A stretch of DNA of 64,000 bases, taken from contig OZ245813.1 in the NCBI GenBank assembly GCA_965228445.1, forward strand, positions 1,116,001 through 1,180,000, in the 5' to 3' direction. Origin of the DNA: Thalassobaculum sp965228445. Its GTDB lineage: Bacteria; Pseudomonadota; Alphaproteobacteria; Thalassobaculales; Thalassobaculaceae. Below are positions 33,753 through 42,598 of the stretch, piece after piece; positions within the stretch are counted from its first letter, which is position 1; each line of letters starts with the position of its first letter. The translations under genes were made by a program, and so were the position numbers. A model generated the notes under the pieces. It was given only the letters and a program-made list of their open reading frames with translations. It did no database searches and had not been told where the DNA came from.

Positions 33753-34547
33753 ATGAACCATCTCGACTCCCTCGAAGCGCAGAGCGTCTACATCCTGCGC
33801 GAGGCGTTCAACAAGTTCGACCGACTGGGCATGCTCTGGTCGCTGGGCAAGGACTCCAACGTCATGCTCTGGCTGGCCAAGAAGGCGTTCTTCGGCCATG
33901 TGCCCTTCCCGGCCATGTTCTGCGACACCGGCAAGAAGTTCCCCGAAATGTACGCCTTCCAGAAGGAGTACGCCGAGAAGTGGGGGTTGAACTTCATCCG
34001 CCGGGACTGCCCGCCGATCGAGGAGATCGACCCGACCCTGCCGCCGGCCGCCCGCTCCGCCGCGCGCAAGACCGAGGCGCTGAAGCGGCTGATCGCCGAG
34101 CTGGACCTGCAGGCGGTGATCGCCGGCATCCGCCGCGACGAGGAAGCCACCCGCGCCAAGGAACGGGTCTTCAGCCCGCGCGGCGAGAACGCCGAATGGG
34201 ATTTCCGCGACCAGCCGCCGGAATTCTGGGACCAGTTCAAGACCGACTTTGCGCCCGGCACCCATATTCGCGTCCACCCGCTGCTGCACTGGACCGAGTT
34301 GGACATCTGGCTGTACATCCAACGCGAGGGCATTCCGCTGGTGCCGCTGTATTTCGCCCGGGACGGCAAGCGCTACCGCTCGCTCGGCGACATGGACATC
34401 ACCAATCCGGTGAACAGCGACGCCGACACCGTGGAGAAGATCATCGCCGAGCTGCGCGCCACCAAGGTGGCCGAGCGCAGCGGCAGGGCGATGGACCATG
34501 AGGCCGAAGACGCGTTCGAGCGCCTGCGCTCCGCGGGATACATGTAA
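33753..34547 (+). CDS. cysD: Sulfate adenylyltransferase subunit 2 (CysD)
   Basis: CysD makes adenosine-5'-phosphosulfate from sulfate and ATP, with the GTPase CysN. The 264-residue protein belongs to the PAPS-reductase-like PP-loop ATPases. The PP-loop reads SLGKDS where SGGKDS is common. The blocks GIRRDEEATRAKE, HPLLHWTELDIWLYI and the closing SAGYM are family-typical. It is the first gene of a cysD-cysNC operon, with a well-formed promoter just upstream and 14 bases to cysNC. The cytoplasmic complex feeds sulfate assimilation or sulfation. Confidence 0.95.
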   Translation: MNHLDSLEAQSVYILREAFNKFDRLGMLWSLGKDSNVMLWLAKKAFFGHVPFPAMFCDTGKKFPEMYAFQKEYAEKWGLNFIRRDCPPIEEIDPTLPPAARSAARKTEALKRLIAELDLQAVIAGIRRDEEATRAKERVFSPRGENAEWDFRDQPPEFWDQFKTDFAPGTHIRVHPLLHWTELDIWLYIQREGIPLVPLYFARDGKRYRSLGDMDITNPVNSDADTVEKIIAELRATKVAERSGRAMDHEAEDAFERLRSAGYM

Positions 34548-34561
34548 GAGAGTCCGCCCAG

Positions 34562-36442
34562 ATGACCGTCCCTCCCGTTACCGATCTCGCACCGATGAAG
34601 CTCGTCATCGTCGGCCATGTGGACCACGGCAAGTCGACCCTGATCGGCCGCATGCTGCACGACACCGGCTCCCTGCCCGACGGCAAGATGGAAGCGGTGA
34701 AGGCCATGTCCGAGCGCCGCGGCATGCCGATGGAATGGGCCTTCGTGCTCGACGCCCTGCAGGCCGAGCGCGACCAGGGCATCACCATCGACACCACCCA
34801 GATCTTCTTCAAGACCCCCGAGCGGCCCTACGTCATCATCGACGCGCCGGGCCATAAGGAGTTCCTGAAGAACATGGTCTCCGGGGCCGCCTCGGCCGAT
34901 GCCGCCATCCTGGTGGTCGACGCCAAGGAAGGCGTGCAGGAGCAGACCCGCCGCCACGGTTACATCCTGCACCTGCTCGGCCTCGACAACGTGGTGGTCG
35001 CGGTCAACAAGATGGACCTGGTCGACCATTCCAAGGCGCGCTTCGACGAGGTTGCCGGCGAGGTCCACAAGTACCTGGCCGGCATGGGCATCACCCCGGC
35101 GGCGATCTTGCCGGTTTCCGCCCGGCACGGCGACGGCCTGGCGAACAAGTCGCAGAACATGTCCTGGTTCGAGGGCGAGACGCTGATCGCCGCGCTCGAC
35201 GCGCTGGCGCCGAAGCCGCTGCCAGTCGAGCTGCCGCTGCGCTTCCCGATCCAGGACGTCTACAAGTTCGACGAGCGTCGCATTCTCGCCGGCCGCATCG
35301 AGAGCGGTAAGGTCAATGTCGGGGACACCCTGCTGTTCAGCCCGAGCAACGCCCGCGCCAAGGTGCAGTCGATCGAGGCCTGGAGCGTCGACGGCCCGGT
35401 CCTGTCGGCGTCCGCCGGCCAGTCGATCGGCATCACCCTGGACGACCAGCTCTTCGTCGAACGCGGCTTCGTCGCCAGCCACGAGGCCGAGCCGCCGGTC
35501 CAGACCAACGTGTTCCGCGCCCGCATCTTCTGGCTCGGCCGCGCGCCGCTGGAGGTGGGCCGGCGCTACAAGCTGAAGCTCGCCACCCTGGAGCACCCGG
35601 TCGAGGTGCAGGCGATCGAGCGGGTGATCGACGTCTCCGACCTGTCCGAACGGCCGGCCGACCGGATCGAGCGCAACGAGGTCGGCGAGGTGGTGCTGCG
35701 CGCCCGCGCCATGCTGTCGGTGGACGAGTTCACCGCCAATCCGCGCCTCGGCCGCTTCGTGCTGATCGACGGCTACGACATGGCCGGCGGCGGTCTGGTC
35801 TCCATGGACGGGTTCCACGACCTGCGCCGCTCCAACGCCCCGACCTCGCAGAACATCACCGCGGTGGAGACCCGGGTCACCACCGACGCCCGCTGGGCCG
35901 CCAACGGTCACAAGTCGGGCGTGCTCTGGCTGACCGGCCTGTCGGGTGCGGGCAAGTCCACCCTCGCCCTGGAGCTGGAGCAGACCCTGTTCCGCAAGGG
36001 CTGGCAGGTCTATGTGCTGGACGGCGACAACATCCGCTTCGGCCTCTCCGCCGATCTCGGCTTCGCGCCGGAGGATCGCGAGGAGAACATCCGCCGCGTC
36101 GGCGAGGTGGCCGCCCTGTTCGCCCGCGCCGGGATCCTGGTGATCACCGCCTTCATCTCGCCCTACCGCTCCGACCGCGACCGGGCCCGCGCCGTCGCGC
36201 CGGACCTGTTCCACGAGGTCTATGTGAATGCCGGCCTGGAGGTGTGCGAGGAGCGCGACCCCAAGGGCCTCTACAAGAAGGCGCGCAAGGGCGAGATCCC
36301 GGAGTTCACCGGCATCTCCGCTCCCTACGAGGCGCCGGAGGCACCGGAAGTGGAGGTCGATACCGGCTCCCTCTCCCTGGCCCAGTCGGTCGAGCAGCTC
36401 CTGGGTTATGTGGAAGCGAACTTCTCCACCAAGGGAAGCTGA
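34562..36442 (+). CDS. cysNC: Bifunctional sulfate adenylyltransferase subunit 1 / APS kinase (CysN-CysC fusion)
   Basis: This 626-residue fusion begins with an EF-Tu-like GTPase (G1 GHVDHGKST at about 18-26, G3 DAPGHKEF, G4 NKMDLV) that drives CysD. It ends in an APS kinase domain from about residue 440, whose Walker A GLSGAGKS lies at 459-466, followed by DGDNIRFGLSADLGF. Together the two genes carry sulfate to PAPS. ATG 34562 is used, but ATG 34595, just before the GTPase strand, is possible. The fused form is frequent in alphaproteobacteria. A GNAT gene follows by 6 bases and may be in the operon. Confidence 0.96.
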   Translation: MTVPPVTDLAPMKLVIVGHVDHGKSTLIGRMLHDTGSLPDGKMEAVKAMSERRGMPMEWAFVLDALQAERDQGITIDTTQIFFKTPERPYVIIDAPGHKEFLKNMVSGAASADAAILVVDAKEGVQEQTRRHGYILHLLGLDNVVVAVNKMDLVDHSKARFDEVAGEVHKYLAGMGITPAAILPVSARHGDGLANKSQNMSWFEGETLIAALDALAPKPLPVELPLRFPIQDVYKFDERRILAGRIESGKVNVGDTLLFSPSNARAKVQSIEAWSVDGPVLSASAGQSIGITLDDQLFVERGFVASHEAEPPVQTNVFRARIFWLGRAPLEVGRRYKLKLATLEHPVEVQAIERVIDVSDLSERPADRIERNEVGEVVLRARAMLSVDEFTANPRLGRFVLIDGYDMAGGGLVSMDGFHDLRRSNAPTSQNITAVETRVTTDARWAANGHKSGVLWLTGLSGAGKSTLALELEQTLFRKGWQVYVLDGDNIRFGLSADLGFAPEDREENIRRVGEVAALFARAGILVITAFISPYRSDRDRARAVAPDLFHEVYVNAGLEVCEERDPKGLYKKARKGEIPEFTGISAPYEAPEAPEVEVDTGSLSLAQSVEQLLGYVEANFSTKGS

Positions 36443-36448
36443 CCGGTC

Positions 36449-36874
36449 ATGTCGGTCGAGGTCGAACTCGTCGAGGGCAAGGGCGACCCGCTGGAGGCCG
36501 CCCGCAAACAGGCGATCGACTGGCTCGGCGAGCACGCCGACGGGTTCGGCGTGCGCTGGGATCTGCAGGAATTCGCCCTGCGGGCGCTGCGTGACGGCGC
36601 GCTGGTCGGCACGCTGATCGGCAGCACCAACATCTCCTGGCTGCATGTCAGCCTGCTGGCCGTGAGCCCGGCCGTCCGCAAGGGCGGCGTCGGCGGCGCG
36701 TTGCTGCGCCGCGCGGAGGAGATCGGCCGCCAGCGCGGCTGCATCGGCGCCTGGCTCGACACCTACGATTTCCAGGCGCCCGACTTCTACCCGCGCTTCG
36801 GCTATGCCGAGGTCGGCCGGATCGAGGATATGCCGCCCGGCCACCGCCGCTATTTCTTCAGCAAGCGCTTCTAG
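36449..36874 (+). CDS. GNAT family N-acetyltransferase
   Basis: This 141-residue protein has a GNAT fold: the strand LLAVSPAVRKGGVGGALLRRAEE holds the acetyl-CoA pyrophosphate loop (R-K-G-G-V-G-G, about residues 77-83), and the C-terminal motif DFYPRFGYAEVG is typical. The acceptor is unknown. It starts six bases after cysNC, suggesting cotranscription with sulfate activation, but a functional link is not established. The IGSTNISWLHV segment before the CoA motif resembles acetyltransferases annotated as histone-acetyltransferase HPA2-like. Confidence 0.85.
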   Translation: MSVEVELVEGKGDPLEAARKQAIDWLGEHADGFGVRWDLQEFALRALRDGALVGTLIGSTNISWLHVSLLAVSPAVRKGGVGGALLRRAEEIGRQRGCIGAWLDTYDFQAPDFYPRFGYAEVGRIEDMPPGHRRYFFSKRF

Positions 36875-37011
36875 ACGGCCCGATGCCGGCCACCCTGCGC
36901 TGATGTGACAGGTTGATGGCGTCCCCCGCACGGGCCATTTTCGCGCCGGAGCATAGCGATTTCGGGTAGTGTACCGCTTCCGGCGTCGGGGCGACCCGCG
37001 AGGAGACGACC

Positions 37012-38223
37012 ATGGATTACGAGGCCTATTTCCGGGACCAGCTCGACGCCCTGCGCGGCGAGGGCCGCTATCGGGTCTTCACCGATATCGAGCGGCACCA
37101 GGGCGCCTTCCCCCGTGCCACCCGCTATCGCGACGGTGGTACCGGCGAGGTCACCGTCTGGTGCTCCAACGACTATCTCGGCATGGGCCAGTATCCCGCC
37201 GTCCTGCAGGCGATGCACGACGCGCTCGACCGTTCGGGCGCCGGCGCCGGCGGCACCCGCAACATCTCCGGCACCAACCACGACCATGTGCTGCTGGAGG
37301 AGGAACTCGCCGATCTGCACGGCAAGGAAGCCGGGCTGCTGTTCACCTCGGGCTATGTGTCGAACTGGGCGGCCCTGGGCACGCTCGCCGCGCGCATGGC
37401 CGGCTGCGTCGTGCTGTCGGACGCCTCCAACCATGCCTCCATGATCGAGGGCATCCGCCATTCCCGCGCCGAGAAGGTGATCTGGAACCACAACGACCCC
37501 GAGGACCTGGACCGCAAGCTGTCGGAGATCGCGCCGAACCGGCCGAAGCTGGTCGCCTTCGAGAGCGTGTACTCCATGGACGGCGACATCGCGCCGATCG
37601 TCGAGATCTGCGACGTGGCCGAGAAGCACGGCGCCATGACCTATCTCGACGAGGTGCATGCGGTCGGCCTGTACGGTCCGCGCGGCGGCGGGATCTCCGA
37701 GCGCGAGGGTCTGGCGCATCGGCTGACGGTGATCGAGGGCACGCTTGGCAAGGCGTTCGGCGTGATGGGCGGCTATATCGCCGCCTCCGCGGCCTTGTGC
37801 GACTTTGTGCGCAGCTATGCCTCCGGTTTCATCTTCACCACCGCCCTGCCCCCGTCGGTCGCCGCCGGCGCGCGCGCCAGCATCCGGCACCTAAAGACCA
37901 GCAATGCCGAGCGCGAGGCCCAGCGCGACCGGGTGGCCAAGGTCCGCGCCGGCCTCGACGCCGCCGGCATCCCGCACCTCGCCAATCCGAGCCATATCGT
38001 TCCGGTGATGGTCGGCGACCCGGTCCACGCCAAGCGGATCAGCGACGAGCTGCTGGACGAATTCGGGATCTACGTGCAGCCGATCAACTACCCCACGGTC
38101 CCGCGCGGCACCGAACGCCTGCGCATCACCCCGTCGCCGGCCCATTCGGACGCGGATATCGCCCATCTGGTGGCGTCGCTGGAGACGATCTGGACCCGTT
38201 CGGGGCTAAAGCGGGCGGCGTAA
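37012..38223 (+). CDS. hemA: 5-aminolevulinate synthase
   Basis: This 403-residue PLP enzyme condenses glycine with succinyl-CoA to 5-aminolevulinate, the C4 route to haem used by alphaproteobacteria. The PLP lysine is Lys247 in TLGKAFGVMGGY. Substrate-binding and cofactor residues appear in SNDYLGMGQYP, GAGAGGTRNISGTNHDHV and LDEVHAVGLYGPRGGG. The ATG follows a GAGGAGA site. It is preceded by 137 bases without a gene and followed by a palindromic repeat, so it is probably a single transcript. Confidence 0.96.
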   Translation: MDYEAYFRDQLDALRGEGRYRVFTDIERHQGAFPRATRYRDGGTGEVTVWCSNDYLGMGQYPAVLQAMHDALDRSGAGAGGTRNISGTNHDHVLLEEELADLHGKEAGLLFTSGYVSNWAALGTLAARMAGCVVLSDASNHASMIEGIRHSRAEKVIWNHNDPEDLDRKLSEIAPNRPKLVAFESVYSMDGDIAPIVEICDVAEKHGAMTYLDEVHAVGLYGPRGGGISEREGLAHRLTVIEGTLGKAFGVMGGYIAASAALCDFVRSYASGFIFTTALPPSVAAGARASIRHLKTSNAEREAQRDRVAKVRAGLDAAGIPHLANPSHIVPVMVGDPVHAKRISDELLDEFGIYVQPINYPTVPRGTERLRITPSPAHSDADIAHLVASLETIWTRSGLKRAA

Positions 38224-38234
38224 GCGCCCCTCCC

Positions 38235-38259
38235 GTCATCCCGGATCTGAGTCGGGAAG
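38235..38259. repeat. Partial REP-like element
   Basis: GTCATCCCGGATCTGAGTCG begins a 25-base imperfect palindrome related to the arms at 12497-12591 and to the hairpin at 41052. It sits immediately after hemA and next to a second, different inverted repeat. Confidence 0.5.
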
Positions 38260-38278
38260 AGCGGTCATGCGTGGACGG

Positions 38279-38402
38279 CCCTTCGACACGCCCCGATGGG
38301 GCTGCTCAGGGTGAGGTCGACGAGGTCGGGGGAACAACGTCCAATCCATTGACCTCACCCTGAGCAGCGCCCCGGAGCTAATCCGGGGGGCATGTCGAAG
38401 GG
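38279..38402. repeat. Long imperfect inverted repeat
   Basis: The 40-base arm at 38279-38318 returns as a reverse complement at 38351-38402. The inner 17 bases (ending CTCAGGGTGAGGTC) and the outer 10 bases (CCCTTCGACA) match perfectly, with a mismatched, partly duplicated GC tract between. The loop is 32 bases. The CCCTTCGACA...CTCAGGGTGAGG core resembles a well-spread alphaproteobacterial palindrome. It fills the gap between convergent hemA and the CoA-transferase genes and may end both transcripts. Confidence 0.85.
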
Positions 38403-38407
38403 CGCCG

Positions 38408-39154
38408 CTAAGCCGCCTTCTCCAACCCGAAGACCCGCTTGGCGAAACCCGGATAGATTTCCGCGATCTCGCTGGCGATGCGGCCGCGCATCAGCGCCAG
38501 GGTTTCCGCGTCCGGCAACGGCGTGGTCGGGACCTCGGCCGGCACGTCGTACTCGAACCCGGTATTCTCCGCGATGCTCTCCACGCTCTCGCCCGGATGC
38601 ACGCTCTTCAGCACGAAGCGCTGCCGCGCCTTGTCCACGTCGAACAGGCAGCGGTCGGTGATCATCGCGAACGGGCCGCCCGGCCGGTAGACGTTCGGCT
38701 CGGAGAAGCCGGGGGCGGAGATGAAGTCGACCTGCTCCACCAGCGTCCGCCTGGTGTGCTCCAGCCGGAACAGGATCACCCGCGGCACCACGTAATAGAG
38801 ATAGCCGGACCCGAACGAGCCCGGGAACCGCGCCTTGGGCAGGTCCGGGTCGCCGATGGAGACCAGGTTGATGTTGGCCTTGCCGTCGATCTGCGCGCCG
38901 GAGAGGAAGAAGGCGTCGATCCGCCCCTGACCGGCGCAGTCGAACAGCTCCTTGCCGCCGTCGGAGAAGAAGTTGTGATCCTCCGACCCCAGCACCGACA
39001 CCCGCGTGCCGCCGTTCGAGCGCGCCCGGGCAAGCAGGGCAGCCGCCCCCGGCACCGGCGAGGACGCGCCGACCGCCACATGGCGCAAGCCGTCCAGCAT
39101 GCCGGCGATGGTGTGAATCAGGATCTCTTCAAGCTGAACATCGGAACCGCTCAT
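38408..39154 (-). CDS. CoA-transferase subunit B (glutaconate CoA-transferase-like)
   Basis: This 248-residue beta subunit belongs to the family I CoA-transferases. The conserved Glu expected to form the CoA thioester intermediate lies in VSVLGSEDHNFFS near residue 56. Further blocks are FLSGAQIDGKANINLVSIGD and ARFPGSFGSGYLYYVVPRV. The ATG at 39154 overlaps the stop of subunit A (ATGA). A longer frame upstream is a reading through subunit A. The family includes glutaconate- and 3-oxoadipate-type enzymes, and related pairs act in cholesterol ring degradation (IpdAB-like), so the acyl substrate is open. Confidence 0.88.
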   Translation of the reverse strand: MSGSDVQLEEILIHTIAGMLDGLRHVAVGASSPVPGAAALLARARSNGGTRVSVLGSEDHNFFSDGGKELFDCAGQGRIDAFFLSGAQIDGKANINLVSIGDPDLPKARFPGSFGSGYLYYVVPRVILFRLEHTRRTLVEQVDFISAPGFSEPNVYRPGGPFAMITDRCLFDVDKARQRFVLKSVHPGESVESIAENTGFEYDVPAEVPTTPLPDAETLALMRGRIASEIAEIYPGFAKRVFGLEKAA

Positions 39155-39975
39155 TCCGCCGCCTCCCGGCCGGTCACGAATTCGGCCAGATAGGCGGCGA
39201 ACCCGTCCTCCGTCTTCGCCATCTCGGCATAGCGCGCCAGGTGGTCCTGGTCGGCGACCAGGTCGGTGGCGGGCAGACCCTGGGGCCAGCTTCCCTCCTT
39301 GGCCTCGGCCAGGGCGGTGACGTAGAGGCCGGGGATGGTGCCGGCCTTGGTCACCGGATCGGCCATCAGGTCGCCGTCGACGATCTCCTCCACGGTCACC
39401 AGCGTGTCGCGGGCGGCATGGGCCATGACCATCAGCTCGCGCCGCACGCCGATCCACACATTGCCGTGCCGGTCGGCCTTGGCGGCGTGGAACACGGCGA
39501 GGTCGGGTGTCAGGGCCGGGATCGCCACCACCGGGTCGTTCTCGCCGAACGGGTTGTCGATGACCTTCCAGTCGGCGCGCCGGGCCAGGATATCGGAGCC
39601 GATCAACCCGCGCATGACCGAGAACGGCGCCCCGCGTTCCGCCGCCTGCAACCCGGCATGGATGGCGGGACAGGTGGCGTCCTTCACGATGATGCTGCCG
39701 GCCTTCACCGCGGCGGTGAAGCGCGGCGCCAGGCCGTGCTCGCCCAGGGTCACGGCGGAAGTCTCGGCCACCTTCACGCAGCCGGCCCCGATCAGCAGGT
39801 CGCCGTGATAGCCGAAGACCGGCACGCCGACGAGGTGCAGGTCCTTCACCCCACGGCGGATCACCGCCCGCCACAGGGCATTGGCGCAGCCGGAATAGTC
39901 CGGCGGCAGGGCGATCTGCGCGCCGTCCGTCACCCTGGCGGCGAGCGCGTCGAGGCTGGTCATCCTCTCGGTCAT
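39151..39975 (-). CDS. CoA-transferase subunit A (glutaconate CoA-transferase-like)
   Basis: This 274-residue alpha subunit pairs with the next gene by a 4-base overlap. Blocks include SLDALAARVTDGAQIALPPDYSG in pieces, VPVFGYHGDLLIGAGCV near residue 50, and NPFGENDPVVAIPALTPDLAVFHAAKADRHGN near 140, all typical of the alpha subunit of family I CoA-transferases. It is preceded on the same strand by an SDR gene that ends 72 bases upstream. The three genes may form a small degradation operon, which is inference. Confidence 0.88.
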   Translation of the reverse strand: MTERMTSLDALAARVTDGAQIALPPDYSGCANALWRAVIRRGVKDLHLVGVPVFGYHGDLLIGAGCVKVAETSAVTLGEHGLAPRFTAAVKAGSIIVKDATCPAIHAGLQAAERGAPFSVMRGLIGSDILARRADWKVIDNPFGENDPVVAIPALTPDLAVFHAAKADRHGNVWIGVRRELMVMAHAARDTLVTVEEIVDGDLMADPVTKAGTIPGLYVTALAEAKEGSWPQGLPATDLVADQDHLARYAEMAKTEDGFAAYLAEFVTGREAAE

Positions 39976-40047
39976 CGTTTTCCTCCCGATGTTGGCGGAA
40001 GTCTGCGCCTGCCGCGGAGGCGGATCAACGCCTACGCGGGCATCAGA

Positions 40048-40836
40048 CTACTGCCCAAAGCCCTCAATGGAGGCCACGTAGCTGCGGTAGGTGGTGTTCG
40101 GCGCATAGCCCGCATCGACCGGCAGGGTCACGCCGGTGATCGCGGCGGCGGCATCGGAGAGCAGGAAGGCGATCGGCTCGGCGATGTTGCGCGGGGTGAC
40201 CAGGATCTTCAGCGCGCCGGCATCGCGGATCGCCTCGGGATCGCGGTGGCCGCTGTCGATGCGGGCCTGGATCGCCGGGGTGATGGTGTAGGTCGGGGCG
40301 ACCGCGTTCACCCGGATGCCGTGGATGCCGTATTCGACCGCCAGGATCTCGGTCAGCGCCTTCACCGCGACCTTGGAGACGTTGTAGCTGGGGATCGGCA
40401 GGGCGGTGAAGCTGTTGATCGAGGCGAGATTCACCACCGCCCCGGCCTGCCGCGCCTTCATGCGGCGACAGGCGGCGACATTCACCGACCAGGTGCCGCG
40501 ATAGTTCACGTCCATGATCCGGTCGGCCTCGGCCCGGTCCATGCGCTCTGTGGTCATCGCGTTCTGCAGGATGCCGGCGGCGTGGACCACCGCGCCGACC
40601 GCGCCGATCTCGCTCTCCACCCGGTCGAAGAAATCCTCCACCGCCGCGTCGTCGGCGACGTCGAGCGCCAGCGCATGGGCGGCGGCTCCGGCCGCCTTCA
40701 GCTCCTCGGCGGCCTTGGCGGCTCCGTCTGCATTCATGTCGGCGATGACGAGGGTGTCGCCCGCTTCCGCCAGCACATCCGCGCAGGCCCGGCCGATGCC
40801 GCTGGCACCGCCGGTGATGACACTGATCCGGCTCAT
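40048..40836 (-). CDS. Short-chain dehydrogenase/reductase (SDR)
   Basis: This 262-residue classical SDR has the cofactor motif GGASGIG at residues 9-15 with Asp33 favouring NAD, NLASI with catalytic Ser139, and Tyr151-x-x-x-Lys155. The C-terminus VTLPVDAGYAPNTTYRSYV is standard. ATG 40836 is chosen since GGAGAGG lies just upstream. A longer frame to 40923 adds an unconserved extension. The oxidised or reduced substrate is unknown. The CoA-transferase genes lie next on the same strand, so a shared acid-degradation pathway is possible. Confidence 0.9.
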   Translation of the reverse strand: MSRISVITGGASGIGRACADVLAEAGDTLVIADMNADGAAKAAEELKAAGAAAHALALDVADDAAVEDFFDRVESEIGAVGAVVHAAGILQNAMTTERMDRAEADRIMDVNYRGTWSVNVAACRRMKARQAGAVVNLASINSFTALPIPSYNVSKVAVKALTEILAVEYGIHGIRVNAVAPTYTITPAIQARIDSGHRDPEAIRDAGALKILVTPRNIAEPIAFLLSDAAAAITGVTLPVDAGYAPNTTYRSYVASIEGFGQ

Positions 40837-41051
40837 GTTTCCTCTCCCGGGGCTGCGCCCTCTGGTGTTCTGATTAGTGATTGGCTGGCCGCGATCATGG
40901 CAAGCGGGCGGGGCCGGCGGCAATGGGGGGAATGCGCACTACCTTTTCCCCAACCCCGGTTGTCTCCCCGGCCCTGCGCCGGGGCCCAGAGCAGCAGTGC
41001 GCCGGAAAGCATGAGAGCTTCTTCAAGCGCTCCATCGCGCGGATGGCTGGG

Positions 41052-41070
41052 TCCCGGACCAAGTCCGGGA
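41052..41070. repeat. Short palindrome of the REP-like family
   Basis: TCCCGGAC (41052-41059) and GTCCGGGA (41063-41070) form a perfect 8-base stem around the loop CAA, in the gap between the SDR and nitroreductase genes. The flanking AGACGG and the CCGGAC core recall the repeats at 12497 and 38235. No T-run follows on either strand, so termination is less likely. Confidence 0.6.
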
Positions 41071-41102
41071 AGACGGGTTGGGTCAGGGGACGCCGAGCAG
41101 CC

Positions 41103-41813
41103 CTACTCCCGAAACGTCACGAAGTCCTCGAGCGGCGCGCGATCGGTGATCAGGGTGTTCTCCGGCCGCTCCCAATCCGCGTAGCCGAGCGACATGCCGC
41201 AGACCACGGCCTCCATCTCGTCCAGCCCGAGGCTTTCCCGGATCACCGTGTGATACGGCGCGAAGGCGGCCTGGGGGCAGGTCTCCAGCCCGTGGGAGCG
41301 GGCGACCAGCATCACGTTCTGCAGGAACATCCCATAATCGAGCCAGGAGCCGATCTCCAGATCCCGGTCGATGGTGAAGACCAGCCCGACCGGCGCGTCG
41401 AAGAAGGTGTAGTTGCGGCCGTGCTGCACATGCATCTTCTCGGTATCGCCCTTGGCGATGCCGACCAGACCGTAGAGGTCCCAGCCCACCTTGCGCCGGC
41501 GCGCCAGATACGGGTCGCGGAACTTCTTGGGGTAATAGGCCCACTCGCCCTTGTGCTCCTCGTCGCCGTCGAAGGCGGCCATGATCGCCGCGGACAGGTC
41601 CTGGCGCGCCTTGCCGGTCAGGACATGGACCTTCCAGGGCTGCATGTTGGTGCCGGACGGGGCGCGGGCGGCGATCTGAAGGATGCGCTCGACGGTCTCG
41701 CGCGGCACCGGATCGGGCTTGAATCCGCGCACGGAGCGGCGTTGGCCGACGGCCTCCTCGACCGGGTTCAGGTCGGAAACGGGGAGCGGAATACGGGGTG
41801 CATGATCTGTCAT
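41103..41813 (-). CDS. Nitroreductase family flavoprotein
   Basis: This 236-residue FMN-dependent oxidoreductase carries the family blocks QRRSVRGFKPDPVP near residue 25 (FMN contacts), ARAPSGTNMQPWKVHVL near 50, and GLETCPQAAFAPYH near 175. Such enzymes reduce nitroaromatics, quinones or enones with NAD(P)H. The ATG is overlapped by the stop of the TauE/SafE gene by 4 bases, so it is the second gene of a pair on the minus strand. The physiological substrate is unknown. Confidence 0.9.
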   Translation of the reverse strand: MTDHAPRIPLPVSDLNPVEEAVGQRRSVRGFKPDPVPRETVERILQIAARAPSGTNMQPWKVHVLTGKARQDLSAAIMAAFDGDEEHKGEWAYYPKKFRDPYLARRRKVGWDLYGLVGIAKGDTEKMHVQHGRNYTFFDAPVGLVFTIDRDLEIGSWLDYGMFLQNVMLVARSHGLETCPQAAFAPYHTVIRESLGLDEMEAVVCGMSLGYADWERPENTLITDRAPLEDFVTFRE

Positions 41814-42565
41814 GCGGCGACGCTAGCCAGTTCCCGCCCGATCATCCAGAGCCCCAGCAGCAACAATGCCATGAACAATGCGCGCCTAAAGGCCTGTTCC
41901 GACAACCGGCCGCGCAGCCGACGGCCGATCTCCATGCCGAGGAAAGCGGGAATCACGCCGGCCAGGGTGCCCAGCGCCGCTCCGCTGCCGATCAGCCCGC
42001 GCCCGCCGAGCCCGAGCGCCAGGGCCAAGGTGGCGACCGTGAAGGTGGCTCCCATCATCTGCACCAGCCGGTCACGTCCCAGCGTCAGGGACTGCAGATA
42101 CGGCACCGACGGGATCACGAAGGAGCCGGTCATCCCGGTCAGCAGCCCGGTGGCGAGGCCGCAGAGCGGCCCGAGCCAGCCCTCGCGCCGCCCCGGATGC
42201 GGCCAGGGCGGGGTCAGCAGTCCGAGAGCCGCGTAGAGCGCGATGGACGCGCCCAGGAGGATCACCAGCAGGTCGGTCGACACCGCGGCGACCGCACCGG
42301 AGGTCGCCAGCGTGCCGAGCGCCACCGCCGCCAGGAACGGCCAGAACCGGCGCAGCATCGCCACGATCTCGCCGCCGGTGAGCGCCTGCTGGAGGTTTGT
42401 GAGAAAGGACGGCAGCAGCATCGCCGCCATGGCCGCCGGCAGGCCGAGGATGGGGGTCAGCAGTGCCAGGCTCACCGTCGGCAGGCCGAGCCCGACCACG
42501 CCCTTCACCAGGCCGGCGAGGAACAGAACGCCGATGATGGCGGCAAGATCGGAGAGGTCAGTCAT
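41810..42565 (-). CDS. TauE/SafE family sulfite/organosulfonate exporter-like permease
   Basis: This 251-residue membrane protein has about eight hydrophobic helices and the repeated TauE/SafE pattern: GLVKGVVGLGLPTVSLALLTP in the first repeat and GLATGLLTGMTGSFVIP in the second. The family carries sulfite, sulfonate or other small anions. Its 3' end overlaps the nitroreductase start by 4 bases. Sulfate activation genes lie 5-8 kb away but in a different operon, so a sulfur link is only suggestive. Confidence 0.88.
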   Translation of the reverse strand: MTDLSDLAAIIGVLFLAGLVKGVVGLGLPTVSLALLTPILGLPAAMAAMLLPSFLTNLQQALTGGEIVAMLRRFWPFLAAVALGTLATSGAVAAVSTDLLVILLGASIALYAALGLLTPPWPHPGRREGWLGPLCGLATGLLTGMTGSFVIPSVPYLQSLTLGRDRLVQMMGATFTVATLALALGLGGRGLIGSGAALGTLAGVIPAFLGMEIGRRLRGRLSEQAFRRALFMALLLLGLWMIGRELASVAA

Positions 42566-42598
42566 GGCGTCACGATAGGCACCGCCGCCCGGCGAACG

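Noticed and set aside
34373..36931. An 852-codon open frame on the minus strand across cysNC
   Set aside because: It lies opposite the well-identified cysNC and hemA-side genes and shows only low-complexity composition typical of antisense frames.
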